Shown here: positions 16,768 to 25,467 of the stretch, piece after piece
Position numbering within the stretch: position 1 is the first letter of the stretch
Layout: every line of letters starts with the position of its first letter
DNA from: Actinomadura kijaniata NBRC 14229
GTDB lineage: Bacteria; Actinomycetota; Actinomycetes; Streptosporangiales; Streptosporangiaceae
DNA length: 54,970 bases
Assembly: GCF_001552175.1 (NCBI RefSeq)
Contig: NZ_BCQR01000069.1
Span: forward strand, 1-54,970
Direction: 5' to 3'
Made by a program: the position numbers and the translations under genes
Notes under the pieces: model-generated
Told to the model about the DNA's origin: nothing
The model's database searches: none
What the model saw: only the letters and a program-made list of their open reading frames with translations

Positions 16768-18087
16768 TCAGCGGCGGACCGCGCCGGTGACCATCCACGC
16801 GCGCCCGCGCGCCCGCCACCCGAGCGTCAGCATCCGCACGCACATCCACAGGCCGATCGCCAGCCACAGACCCGTCAGGCCCGCGTCCGCCCGGTACGCG
16901 CCCAGCGCCGCCGGAAGGAACGCCAGCGTCGCCAGCGCCGTCGTCCACGCCAGGTAGAACCCGTCACCGGCCCCGATCAGGATGCCGTCCAGCACGAACA
17001 CCACCCCCGCCACCGGCTGGAACAGCGCCACCAGCAGCAGCGACCCCGCCAACAGGTCCCGCACCTGCGGATCGGCCGTGAACAGCGCGGGCAGCCACGG
17101 CCGCACCGCCAGGATCGCGATCCCGAACACCACGCCGCACACCACGCCCCACCACACCATCCGCCGCGTCACCGCACGCGTCCCCGCCAGGTCCGACGCC
17201 CCCAGGAACCGCCCCGTGATCGCCTGCCCGGCGATCGCGATCGCGTCCAGCGCGAACGCCAGCAGCGTCCACACCTGGAACCCCACCTGGTACGCCGCGA
17301 TCTCCGGATCGCCCATCCGCGCCGCCACCGACGTGCCCACCACCAGCACGATCCGCAACGCCGCCGTCCGCAGCAGCAGCCCCACACCCGCCGTCGCCGC
17401 CGTCCGCAGCCCCGCCACGTCCGGCCGCACCCCGGCCCCGTGCTCCCGCGCCGCCCGCAGCACGACCGCCGCGTACACGGCCGCGCTCCCGGTCTGGGCG
17501 ATCACCGTTCCCCACGCGGACCCGGCGACGCCCCAGCCGAAACCGAGCACGAACACCACGTTCAGCAGCAGGTTCACCCCGAACCCGCCGACCGACACCA
17601 GCAGCGGCGTCCGCGTGTCCTGCAACCCGCGCAGCACGCCCGTCCCGGCCAGCACCACCAGCATCCCGGGGATCCCGAACAGGCTGACCCGCAGATAGGT
17701 CTCCGCGTACGGCGCGACGCCCGGCGACGCCCCGAACAGGTCCACCATCCACGGCACCAGCGCCCACCCGGCCACGATCAGCACCACGCCGAGCGCGACC
17801 GCCAGCCACATCCCGTCGATACCCTGCCGCAGCGCCGCCCGCATGTCCCCGGCCCCCACCTGCCGGGCGACGCCCGCGGTGGTGCCGTACGCGAGGAACA
17901 CGCACAGGTAGACCAGCGTGCTCAGGATCTGCCCCGCGACCCCCAGCCCCCCCAGCTGGGCCGTGCCGAGATGCCCGATGATCGCCGAGTCCGACAGCAG
18001 GAACAGCGGCTCGGCGACCAGCGCCCCGAACGCCGGGACCGCCAGCCGCCAGATCTCCCGGTCATGGGGGGACGCACGGAACCTCAC
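16768..18087 (-). CDS. dinF: MATE-family efflux transporter, DinF subfamily
   Basis: Multidrug/toxin extrusion transporter of about 439 aa with twelve hydrophobic helices in two homologous halves. The N-terminus RFRASPHDREIWRLAVPAFGALVAEPLFLLSDSAIIGHLGT is typical of DinF proteins and spans the first 40 residues. These pumps use H+ or Na+ gradients to export cationic compounds. GTG 18087 starts at the conserved RFRASP segment; GTG 18096 three codons upstream is the alternative, and neither has a strong ribosome binding site. The rplI-dinF-dnaB order is conserved in actinobacteria. dinF is SOS-linked in E. coli; here the nearest LexA box is downstream and serves the small ORF, not dinF. Confidence 0.92.
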   Translation of the reverse strand: MRFRASPHDREIWRLAVPAFGALVAEPLFLLSDSAIIGHLGTAQLGGLGVAGQILSTLVYLCVFLAYGTTAGVARQVGAGDMRAALRQGIDGMWLAVALGVVLIVAGWALVPWMVDLFGASPGVAPYAETYLRVSLFGIPGMLVVLAGTGVLRGLQDTRTPLLVSVGGFGVNLLLNVVFVLGFGWGVAGSAWGTVIAQTGSAAVYAAVVLRAAREHGAGVRPDVAGLRTAATAGVGLLLRTAALRIVLVVGTSVAARMGDPEIAAYQVGFQVWTLLAFALDAIAIAGQAITGRFLGASDLAGTRAVTRRMVWWGVVCGVVFGIAILAVRPWLPALFTADPQVRDLLAGSLLLVALFQPVAGVVFVLDGILIGAGDGFYLAWTTALATLAFLPAALGAYRADAGLTGLWLAIGLWMCVRMLTLGWRARGRAWMVTGAVRR

Positions 18088-18247
18088 AGGCGGCACGCTA
18101 CCAAGCTGTAATCGATATGAACAGTTTGACGCTTACGTTGGGAACGTGACGCGAATCGCCCGACTTTCTTTCCCACACACCCCGTGGACGAAGTTCTCGC
18201 ACTTCAACGGTAGTCTGTGCCGGCACTCGCCGCGGTAATCCCCAGGG

Positions 18248-18312
18248 TTGTCCACAGCTCGTGCACAACCGGAACGGCGTGTCTGCACAGCGCCTCCACA
18301 TGCTCATCCACA
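18248..18312. promoter_or_regulatory. DnaA-box-like sites upstream of dnaB
   Basis: TTGTCCACA at 18248-18256 is a perfect DnaA box of the high-GC actinobacterial form. TTGTGCACG (complement of 18260-18268) and TCATCCACA (18304-18312) are near matches. They sit in the 340-bp dinF-dnaB intergenic region, which otherwise shows no ORF, 116-180 bp before the dnaB start codon, and could couple dnaB expression to DnaA level. Confidence 0.55.
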
Positions 18313-18427
18313 GGGCTCTTTGCGTTGGGCCCCAGTAATGTCAGACCCTTCCGGTAGACGTGGGATGAACGTACGGCGTCGTGGCGGACGGGGCCGCCGG
18401 TGCCGCAGCCGATGGGGGGTGTGCCAG

Positions 18428-21400
18428 ATGAGCGTGACCGATCTCGGAACACATGAGCAGGAGTTCGAACGCACCCCGCCGCACGACATCGCGGCCGAAC
18501 AGGGCGTGCTCGGCGGCATGCTCCTGTCCCAGGACGCCATCGCCGAGGCCATCGAGATCCTCCGCACCGCCGACTTCTACCGCCCCGCCCACCAGATCAT
18601 CTGGGACATCGTCCTCGACCTGTACGGCCGCGGCGAACCCGCCGACGCCGTCACCGTCGCCGGCGAGCTCACCAAGCGCGGCGAGATCACCCGCATCGGC
18701 GGCGCCCCCTACCTGCACACCCTGATCTCCTCGGTCCCCACCGCCGCCAACGCCGGCTACTACGCCAAGATCGTCCGCGAGCGCTCCGTCCTCCGCAAAC
18801 TCGTCGAGACCGGCACCCGCATCGTCCAGATGGGCTACGCCGCCGACGGCTCCGACGCCGACGACATCCTCGACCGCGCCCAGGCCGAGATCTTCGCCAT
18901 CGCCGAGAAGCGCTCGGGCGAGGACTACCTGCCGCTCAGCGAGATCATGCCCGGCGCCCTCGACGAGATCGAGACCATCGGCTCCCGCGGCGGCCAGATG
19001 ACCGGCGTCCCCACCGGCTTCGCCGACCTCGACGCCCTGACCAACGGCCTCCACCCCGGCCAGATGATCGTCGTCGCTGCTCGGCCCGCGATGGGAAAGG
19101 CGATCCGAATTGATACGCCTATTCCGACTCCTCATGGTTGGACCACTATGGGCGATATCAAGGTCGGCGACCTCGTCATCGGCGCGGACGGCAGACCTAC
19201 CCGCGTGGTGGCCACCACCGAGGTCATGCATAACCGTCCCTGCTACGAGGTCGAGTTCTCCGATGGCGAGGTGATCGTCGCCGACGCCCAGCACCAGTGG
19301 CGCACCACGACCCGCGCGAGCCGCCGCCAGGTCGGCGCGCGCAAGCCGTCGTACTACTGGCCGAACGAGGCGATCAACCGCGTTCGCTGGGCGACGGCCG
19401 AGGCCAACGACGACCCGCACCGCCTCCTCACGCACCGCGAGGCGATGGCCGAAGTCGGCGCGGAGTTCAGGGACGCTCTCTACGCGGTTACCCGTCAGCT
19501 GGGTCACCAGGGCAAGGCCGACAAGACCCTGTCCAAGCGCCAGCCGCGCTACGCGGCCGCAGACCTCTACCGCAACCTGCTGGGTCGGGTGATCCGCCCC
19601 AAGAACTTCGCGACCACGGTTCAGCACCGTCCCGTCAAGACGACCGAAGAGATCTACGCGACCCTGCGCTGCGACGGTGACAACCGTCCCAACCACGCCG
19701 TCGAGGTGACCAGGCCGTTCCAGCTCCCGGAAGCGGACCTCCCGATCGACCCCTATCTCCTGGGCGTGTGGTTGGGCGACGGAGACAGCCGAGAGGGCGT
19801 GCTGACCTGCTTCGACGAGGAGATCCTCGACGAGATCAGGTCCATCGGACAGGTCACCGTCTCGCCCCACGCGACACCGGGACGCTATGGGCTCCGCGGT
19901 CTCAGAAAGCTCCTCCGGGAGTCGGGACTCCTCGGGAACAAGTACATCCCCGCCGCGTACCTGCGCGCCTCCGAGAAGCAGCGGCGGGCGCTGCTGGCCG
20001 GGATGCTGGACACCGACGGCTATGTCTCCGAGATCGGGCAGGTCCAGCTCGCGTTCGCCAACAAGCGGCTCGCCGAGGACGCGCACGAGCTGATCCTCAG
20101 CCTGGGCTACCGGGCGACGATGACGACCAAGCCGGTGAAGGGGCGTTGCGAGGAGACCTCGACCTTCTACCGGATCAACTTCACGCCGGCCGAGCCGGTG
20201 TTCCGCCTTCCCCGCAAGCTGGAGCGGCAGCGCAGGAACGTGGACCCGAAGGCCCGCGTCCGCTACATCGTGGACGTGCGGCCGGTCGAGAGCGTGCCGG
20301 TGCGCTGCATCCAGGTGGACAACGCCGACCACATGTACCTGGTGGGCCGTTCGTGCATCCCGACGCACAACTCCACGCTCGCGCTCGACTTCGCGCGGGC
20401 GGCGTCGATCAAGCATGGGCTGACCTCGGCGTTCTTCAGCCTGGAGATGGGGCGCAACGAGATCACCATGCGTCTGCTGTCGGCCGAGGCGCGGGTGGCG
20501 CTGCACGCGATGCGGTCGGGCACGATGCAGGACGAGGACTGGACGCGGCTGGCCCGCCGGATGAGCGAGGTCGCCGAGGCCCCGCTGTTCATCGACGACT
20601 CGCCGAACATGTCGATGATGGAGATCCGCGCGAAGTGCCGCCGCCTGAAACAGCAGCACGACCTGCGCCTGGTCGTGATCGACTATCTCCAGCTGATGAG
20701 CTCGGGCAAGCGCGCCGAGAGCCGCCAGGTGGAGGTCTCTGAGTTCTCCCGGTCGCTGAAGCTGCTGGCGAAGGAGCTCCAGGTCCCGGTCATCGCGCTC
20801 TCCCAGCTGAACCGAGGCCCCGAACAGCGGACGGACAAGAAGCCCATGGTGTCCGACCTTCGCGAATCGGGCTGTGTGACCGCCGGGACGCGAATCATGC
20901 GAGCGGACACCAACGAGGAGATCACGATCGGCGAGCTGATCGAGAGCGGCGCCCGTGACGTTCCGGTATGGGCGCTCGACGATCGGCTCAAGTACGTGCC
21001 GAGGACGATGACGCACGCGTTCTCCAGCGGGTGCAAGGAGGTTTTCCGGGTCACCCTGGCGTCGGGCAGGCAGGTCGAGGCGACCGCCAACCACCCGTTC
21101 CTGACCTATTCGGGCTGGTCTCCGCTCGGGGAGCTGGAGCCAGGGACACGGGTGGCGTCGTCCCGCCATGTGCCACCGCCGTTGGAGATCAAGCCCTGGC
21201 CCGAGGAACGCGTCATCCTGCTGGCGCACCTCCTCGGTGACGGTTCCTTCGTGAAGCGTCAGCCGATCCGTTATGCGAGCAAGGACGAGGCGTGCCTGTC
21301 GGCGGTGGCCGAGGCCGCCGAGCACTTCGGCGTCACGGCCGTCCGGGACGAGTACGAGGCGGCGCGGGTCACCACGCTCCGACTGCCCGCTCCTTACCGG

Positions 21401-22330
21401 CTGACCCACGGTCGCCGAAACCCGATCGCCGAGTGGCTCGACGAGCTCGGTCTCTTCGGGCTGCGTTCGCACGAGAAGTTCGTGCCCGGTCCCGTCTTCG
21501 GCCTGCCCAAGGAGCAGGTGGCGCTCTTCCTGCGCCACCTGTGGGCCACCGACGGCTGCGTGTACTGGGACGCCAAGCAGGGGCAGTGCCGCGTCTACTA
21601 CGCCTCGACCAGCCGCCGCCTTGTCGAGGACGTGTCGCGGCTGCTGTTGAGGTTCGGGATCCTGTCGCGCATCAAGAAGATCAACAAGACGGGTTACCGG
21701 CCGGGCTACCAGCTTCACCTGTCCGGCGTGGAGAACCAGCTAGCGTTCTTCGAGGCCGTTCAAGTGCACGGCGCACGTGGCGTGATCGCGGCCGCCGCCG
21801 TGGAGAAGCTGCGTGACCTGCGCGCGAACACCAATCTCGACACCGTTCCTCGCGAGGTCTGGAACGACGTCCGTCAGATCCTCGTCGACAAGGGAATGAC
21901 GCAGCGCGGGTTCGCGGAAGCGATGGGCACCAGCTTCTCTGGTAGCGCGATGTGGAAACGCTCGCCGAGCCGGGCCCGTCTCGGACGGGTGGCGACGGTG
22001 CTGGACAGCGCCGAACTGGAGATGCTCGCCACCAATGACGTTTTCTGGGACGAGATCGTCTCGGTGGAGAGCATCGGCGAGCAGGAGGTCTACGACGCGA
22101 CGGTGCTCGGACTGCACAACTTCGTCGCGAACGGCATCGCCCTGCACAACTCGATCGAGCAGGACGCGGACATGGTCATCCTGTTGCACCGTGAGGACGC
22201 GTACGAGAAGGAGTCGCCGCGGGCCGGTGAGGCGGACCTGATCGTGGCCAAGCACCGTAACGGTCCGACCGCGACGGTCACCGTGGCGTTCCAGGGCCAC
22301 TACAGCCGTTTCGTGGACATGGCGCAGTAG
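18428..22330 (+). CDS. dnaB: Replicative DNA helicase DnaB with two inteins
   Basis: Precursor of 1300 codons; removing two inteins (424 and 426 aa) leaves exteins of 224, 167 and 59 aa, a normal 450-aa DnaB. ATG 18428 follows GGGGGG. Extein 1 has the N-terminal primase-interacting domain (PPHDIAAEQGVLGGMLLSQDAI) and the RecA fold up to the Walker A Lys (ARPAMGK). Extein 2 continues STLALDFARAA, the Walker B region LRLVVIDYLQLM, and LSQLNRGPEQR. Extein 3 begins SIEQDADMVILLHRED and ends with the FQGHYSRF arginine-finger region. Because intein 1 splits the P-loop and intein 2 the DnaB-specific H4 loop, the helicase is inactive until both splice out. Confidence 0.97.
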   Translation: MSVTDLGTHEQEFERTPPHDIAAEQGVLGGMLLSQDAIAEAIEILRTADFYRPAHQIIWDIVLDLYGRGEPADAVTVAGELTKRGEITRIGGAPYLHTLISSVPTAANAGYYAKIVRERSVLRKLVETGTRIVQMGYAADGSDADDILDRAQAEIFAIAEKRSGEDYLPLSEIMPGALDEIETIGSRGGQMTGVPTGFADLDALTNGLHPGQMIVVAARPAMGKAIRIDTPIPTPHGWTTMGDIKVGDLVIGADGRPTRVVATTEVMHNRPCYEVEFSDGEVIVADAQHQWRTTTRASRRQVGARKPSYYWPNEAINRVRWATAEANDDPHRLLTHREAMAEVGAEFRDALYAVTRQLGHQGKADKTLSKRQPRYAAADLYRNLLGRVIRPKNFATTVQHRPVKTTEEIYATLRCDGDNRPNHAVEVTRPFQLPEADLPIDPYLLGVWLGDGDSREGVLTCFDEEILDEIRSIGQVTVSPHATPGRYGLRGLRKLLRESGLLGNKYIPAAYLRASEKQRRALLAGMLDTDGYVSEIGQVQLAFANKRLAEDAHELILSLGYRATMTTKPVKGRCEETSTFYRINFTPAEPVFRLPRKLERQRRNVDPKARVRYIVDVRPVESVPVRCIQVDNADHMYLVGRSCIPTHNSTLALDFARAASIKHGLTSAFFSLEMGRNEITMRLLSAEARVALHAMRSGTMQDEDWTRLARRMSEVAEAPLFIDDSPNMSMMEIRAKCRRLKQQHDLRLVVIDYLQLMSSGKRAESRQVEVSEFSRSLKLLAKELQVPVIALSQLNRGPEQRTDKKPMVSDLRESGCVTAGTRIMRADTNEEITIGELIESGARDVPVWALDDRLKYVPRTMTHAFSSGCKEVFRVTLASGRQVEATANHPFLTYSGWSPLGELEPGTRVASSRHVPPPLEIKPWPEERVILLAHLLGDGSFVKRQPIRYASKDEACLSAVAEAAEHFGVTAVRDEYEAARVTTLRLPAPYRLTHGRRNPIAEWLDELGLFGLRSHEKFVPGPVFGLPKEQVALFLRHLWATDGCVYWDAKQGQCRVYYASTSRRLVEDVSRLLLRFGILSRIKKINKTGYRPGYQLHLSGVENQLAFFEAVQVHGARGVIAAAAVEKLRDLRANTNLDTVPREVWNDVRQILVDKGMTQRGFAEAMGTSFSGSAMWKRSPSRARLGRVATVLDSAELEMLATNDVFWDEIVSVESIGEQEVYDATVLGLHNFVANGIALHNSIEQDADMVILLHREDAYEKESPRAGEADLIVAKHRNGPTATVTVAFQGHYSRFVDMAQ
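19100..20371 (+). mobile_element. Class 3 intein with LAGLIDADG endonuclease in the Walker A motif of DnaB
   Basis: The 424-aa insertion splits AMGK/STLAL. It starts with Ala (AIRIDTPIPTPHGW) rather than Cys or Ser, so it cannot be a standard class 1 intein. The class 3 triad is complete: Trp67 in ADAQHQW (block B), Cys403 in VRCIQVDN (block F) and Thr422 in IPTHN (block G); the terminal Asn424 is followed by Ser+1. Two endonuclease motifs are present, YLLGVWLGDGD (about 19752-19790) and LLAGMLDTDGY (about 19991-20023). The first 63 nt are only 51% GC, well below the surrounding dnaB, which suggests relatively recent arrival. Class 3 splicing proceeds through an initial attack by the block F Cys. 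Confidence 0.9.
20873..22150 (+). mobile_element. Class 1 intein with LAGLIDADG endonuclease in the DLRESG/SIEQDAD loop of DnaB
   Basis: Insertion of 426 aa beginning CVTAGTRIMRAD with nucleophilic Cys1 and ending FVANGIALHN followed by Ser+1, with block F VYDATVLGLHNF: the canonical class 1 pattern. Block B carries EATANHPFLT. Endonuclease motifs are ILLAHLLGDGS (21214-21246) and FLRHLWATDGC (about 21527-21559). Between the endonuclease and the splicing C-terminus lies an HTH-like segment (MTQRGFAEAMGTSFSGSAMWK, about 21897-21959) that may aid DNA recognition. Its sequence differs from intein 1, so the two were acquired independently. Confidence 0.93.
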
Positions 22331-22883
22331 GCGCGTCTTCGGCTTCTCTCGCGAGGGTCCTTCCCGGTCGGCGGCCGGGGAGGGCTCTCCTCGTGTAGAG
22401 GTCATGGTGGTCGCCGGGGAGGCTGCCGGGCGGGACGCGTTCGGGGTCGGCGAACGGCGCGTCGCGCACGTCGGCGAGGGCCGTGCCCCGCCACAGGCCG
22501 AGGGCCGCGCCGAGCACCGAGGAGGCCTGCTCGGCGCGGCCCGCCGCGAGTTCGCGCCCGCCCTGGGCGGCGAGCTCCTCGAACCGGTGGGCGTCGACGT
22601 CGGTGTCGCGCACCGACAGCCGGTAGCCGCCGCCCGCGCCCTCGACCGTGCCCGCGCCGCGCAGGGCCCTGCGCAGCCGGGACACCAGGGCCTGGAGCGC
22701 GTTGGCCGCGTCCGCCGGTGGCTCCTCGTCCCACAGGCCGTCCACGAGTGCGTCGGCGGGGACCGGACGGCCGCCCTCCAGGGCGAGCCTGGCCAGCAGC
22801 ATCCGCAGCCGGGCGCCGCCGACCGGGAGCGGGGAGGCGTCGTCGGCGAAGACCTGAACCGGTCCGAGAAGGGCGATCCGCAC
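22278..22883 (-). pseudogene. Truncated SARP/AfsR-type regulator (wHTH plus partial BTAD)
   Basis: The frame begins like a full AfsR/SARP regulator: MRIALLGPVQV winged helix (1-95) with LVDGLWDEEPPADAANALQALVSRLRRAL, then the first BTAD helices to WRGTALADVRDAPFADPERV (about residue 150, position 22433). There the family similarity stops, and the frame continues in low-complexity sequence to a stop inside the end of dnaB on the other strand. The remaining BTAD helices and any ATPase domain are missing, so the 3' part was deleted, probably by a rearrangement at the dnaB boundary. It lies only 4 nt downstream of the MFS stop, as an operon partner. Confidence 0.75.
22353..22389 (+). terminator. 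Terminator after dnaB
   Basis: A 15-bp stem with three G-T wobbles (arms 22353-22367 and 22375-22389) around a 7-nt loop, 22 nt after the dnaB stop. Confidence 0.6.
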
Positions 22884-22887
22884 GCGG

Positions 22888-24360
22888 TCACTCTGCCAGA
22901 GCGGCCGCGGGTTCCGGCGCCCGCTCCGTCCCGGACGGGACGCGGCGGATCAGCAGGAGCGCCGCCGCCGCGGCCGCCAGGGCGATCGCCGACGCCGTCA
23001 GGGTGGTGGTGTTGAGGGCGGTGGCGAACGCGCCGGGGACCGCCCGGTGCGCGGGGGCGTGCCCGCTGGTCAGCGCCCGGGCCGTGGCGGCGGCGTCCGG
23101 GACGCGGCCGGTCAGGGCGCGGTCCAGGGCCGGGTGGAAGACGCCGCTCAGCACCGCGATCCCCAGCGCGTAGCCGAGCTGGCGGAACGCGCTGACCGCC
23201 CCCGCCGCCATCCCGCCGCGCTCGGGCGGCACGGCGGCCATCGCGGCGGCCGTGACGTTCGGCAGCGCCAGGCCGACGCCGATCCCGGTGAGGGCGAAGC
23301 CGGGCACCAGCGCGACCCACGAGGAGTCGGCCGACAGCGTCGACTGCGCGAGGGTCCCGGCCGCGACGAGCAGCATGCCGCCGCCGACGGTCCACCGGGC
23401 CGGGACGCCGTGCGGGAGGCGGCCGGTCAGCCAGGAGGCGGCGAACGACAGGCCGCTCATCGGCAGGATCGCCAGCCCCGCCTCGATCGCGCCCAGCCCC
23501 TGCACGGACCGCAGCCACAGCGACGTGAACATCAGGTAGGCGAACGCGGCCCCCGACATCGCCAGCGAGGCGACCATGACCCCGGTGAAGGCCGGGTCGC
23601 GGAACAGCCGCAGGTCCAGGACGGGATGCTCCTTCCGCGCCTCGACCAGCAGGAACGCCACCAGCCCGGCGCCCCCGAGCGCGAACGCGCCCGTCGCCGC
23701 GGGTGAGGTCCAGCCGTCGCGGCCGGCCTCGGTCAGGGCGAGGACGACGGCCCCGGCGGTGAACGCGAACAGGAGCGTCCCGGTGACGTCGAGGCGCCGC
23801 ACCGGGCCCCGCGACTCCGCCACGACCCGCCGGGTGAGGACGACGGCCGCGACGCTGACCGGCAGGTTCACCAGGAAGATCCAGCGCCAGCCGGCCGTCT
23901 GCGCGACCAGCCCGCCGAGCACCGGCCCGATCCCGGCCGCCGCGCCGTTCACCGCGCCCCACACGCCGAACGCCACACCCCGGTCGCGCCCGGTGTAAGC
24001 GGAGTTGACCAGCGCGACCGTCGTCGCGAACATCAGCGCCGCGCCCGCGCCCTGCACGGCCCGCGCGGCGACGAGCAGCGTCGCGTCCGGGGCCAGGCCG
24101 CACGCCAGCGACGCCACCGCGAACACCGTCAGCCCCGCCACGTAGATCCGGCGGCGTCCCAGCCGGTCGGCCAGGGCGCCCGCGCCCAGCAGCAGCGCCG
24201 CCAGCACCAGCGCGTAGACGTCCAGGACCCACTGCAACGCGCCGTAGGACGCGTCCAGCCCGCCCGCCATGTCCGGCATCGCGACCGTGACGATGTTGAC
24301 GTCCACCAGCAGCATGAACGACCCGAGGCAGATCGCCGCCAGCGGTCCCCATCTCCCCAT
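22888..24360 (-). CDS. MFS drug efflux transporter, DHA2 (EmrB/QacA-like) family
   Basis: Major facilitator of 490 aa with fourteen predicted helices, expected to export drugs by proton antiport. Motifs: GSFMLLVDVNIVTVAMPDM in TM1, GALADRLGRRRIYVAG (motif A), LLVAARAVQGAGAALMFATTVALV, quoted from about residues 98-121, and GPVLGGLVAQTAGWRWIFLVNLPV (motif C region, about 154-177). ATG 24360 has GGAGGTCACG just upstream; the longer frame to 24423 lacks such a site. Divergent from an AsnC-type regulator (about 108 bp) that probably controls it, and followed by the truncated SARP. Confidence 0.93.
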   Translation of the reverse strand: MGRWGPLAAICLGSFMLLVDVNIVTVAMPDMAGGLDASYGALQWVLDVYALVLAALLLGAGALADRLGRRRIYVAGLTVFAVASLACGLAPDATLLVAARAVQGAGAALMFATTVALVNSAYTGRDRGVAFGVWGAVNGAAAGIGPVLGGLVAQTAGWRWIFLVNLPVSVAAVVLTRRVVAESRGPVRRLDVTGTLLFAFTAGAVVLALTEAGRDGWTSPAATGAFALGGAGLVAFLLVEARKEHPVLDLRLFRDPAFTGVMVASLAMSGAAFAYLMFTSLWLRSVQGLGAIEAGLAILPMSGLSFAASWLTGRLPHGVPARWTVGGGMLLVAAGTLAQSTLSADSSWVALVPGFALTGIGVGLALPNVTAAAMAAVPPERGGMAAGAVSAFRQLGYALGIAVLSGVFHPALDRALTGRVPDAAATARALTSGHAPAHRAVPGAFATALNTTTLTASAIALAAAAAALLLIRRVPSGTERAPEPAAALAE

Positions 24361-24468
24361 CGTGACCTCCGTGATCTCGCTTCCGGAGCTCTCACGATCA
24401 CCGGGCGGGCGGGGGGAGACCACTCAGGGGCGCCGGGATTCGAAGTTTTCGACATCGGCTAGGTTCCA

Positions 24469-25467
24469 GTGGTGAATTCCTCCATCGCCGACGAACTCGA
24501 CCGGCGGTTGGTCCACGCGCTGCAACTGGACGGCCGGGCCCCGTTCAGCCGGATCGCCGAGGTGCTGGGCGTGTCCGACCAGACGGTCGCGCGCCGCTAC
24601 CGCCGCCTGCGGTCGGAGGACCGGCTGCGGATCGTCGGCGTCCCCCCGGCCAACCACGCCGCCCACGGCCGCTGGCTGCTGCGGCTGCGCTGCGCGCCCG
24701 GCGCGGCGCAGGGCGTCGCGGGCGTGCTGGCGCGCCGTCCCGACACCGCCTGGGTGCAGATCGTCTCCGGCGGGACGGAGGTGCTGTGCGTCGCCCGCGG
24801 CCGGGACCGGGACGAGAGCCGCGAACTCCTGCTGGACCGGTGGCCGCGCGGCAGCCGGGTCGTCGCGGTCGCCGCCCACGAGGTGCTGCACACCTTCTAC
24901 GGATCGCCGAGCCGCATCCGCGCGCTGAACGCCCTCACCCCGGACGAGGTCGCGGCCCTCACGCCCGAGCCGGTCCCCGAGCCCGACGGCCTGCTCCGGC
25001 TGGACCCCGGCGACCGGGCGCTGCTGGACGTCCTGGCCCGCGACGGCCGCGCCTCCCACGCCGAGCTGGCCGCCGCGACCGGCCGGTCGCCGTCCACGGT
25101 CGCGCGCCGCCTCGACCAGCTGCGCGCGACCGGTGTCCTGCACTACTACGCCGAGTTCGACCTGTCGTTCGTCGGTCTCGAAAGCGCCGCCCGGCTGTGG
25201 CTGACGGTCCCGCCGTCGGAGCTGGTCGCCACCGGGGAGGCGCTGGCCGCCCACCCCGAGGTGGTGTTCGCCGCCGCCACCACCGGCCCCACCGGCCTCG
25301 CCGTCCAGGTCGTCTGCCGCGACTCCCGCGAGCTGTACCGCTACCTGACCGGGAGTGTCGCCGCCCTGCGGTCGGTCACCCATGTCGAGACCGCGCCGAT
25401 CGTACGGAACGTCAAGCGCGTCGGCGCCCTGCTCGACCCGGCGTTCCTGACCGTCTCCCGCCTCTGA
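24469..25467 (+). CDS. Lrp/AsnC-family regulator with two HTH domains
   Basis: Transcription factor of 332 aa built from two Lrp/AsnC units in tandem. The first HTH is ADELDRRLVHALQLDGRAPFSRIAEVLG (residues 6-33) and the second PGDRALLDVLARDGRASHAELAAATGRSPSTVARRL (about 180-215); each is followed by an effector-binding (RAM-like) half. Two adjacent GTG codons (24469, 24472) are possible starts; there is only a weak AGG upstream. Divergent orientation to the MFS pump suggests it senses the pump's substrate or an amino-acid-like signal. It ends inside the stem of the shared terminator. Confidence 0.9.
   Translation: MVNSSIADELDRRLVHALQLDGRAPFSRIAEVLGVSDQTVARRYRRLRSEDRLRIVGVPPANHAAHGRWLLRLRCAPGAAQGVAGVLARRPDTAWVQIVSGGTEVLCVARGRDRDESRELLLDRWPRGSRVVAVAAHEVLHTFYGSPSRIRALNALTPDEVAALTPEPVPEPDGLLRLDPGDRALLDVLARDGRASHAELAAATGRSPSTVARRLDQLRATGVLHYYAEFDLSFVGLESAARLWLTVPPSELVATGEALAAHPEVVFAAATTGPTGLAVQVVCRDSRELYRYLTGSVAALRSVTHVETAPIVRNVKRVGALLDPAFLTVSRL

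Noticed and set aside
16629..18087. dinF under the LexA box
   Set aside because: The box is downstream of dinF's 3' end and overlaps the start of the next gene; no matching box is seen upstream of dinF.
18341..21718. 1125-codon minus-strand ORF across dnaB
   Set aside because: Antisense to conserved DnaB and intein motifs; translation is low-complexity with no recognisable fold.
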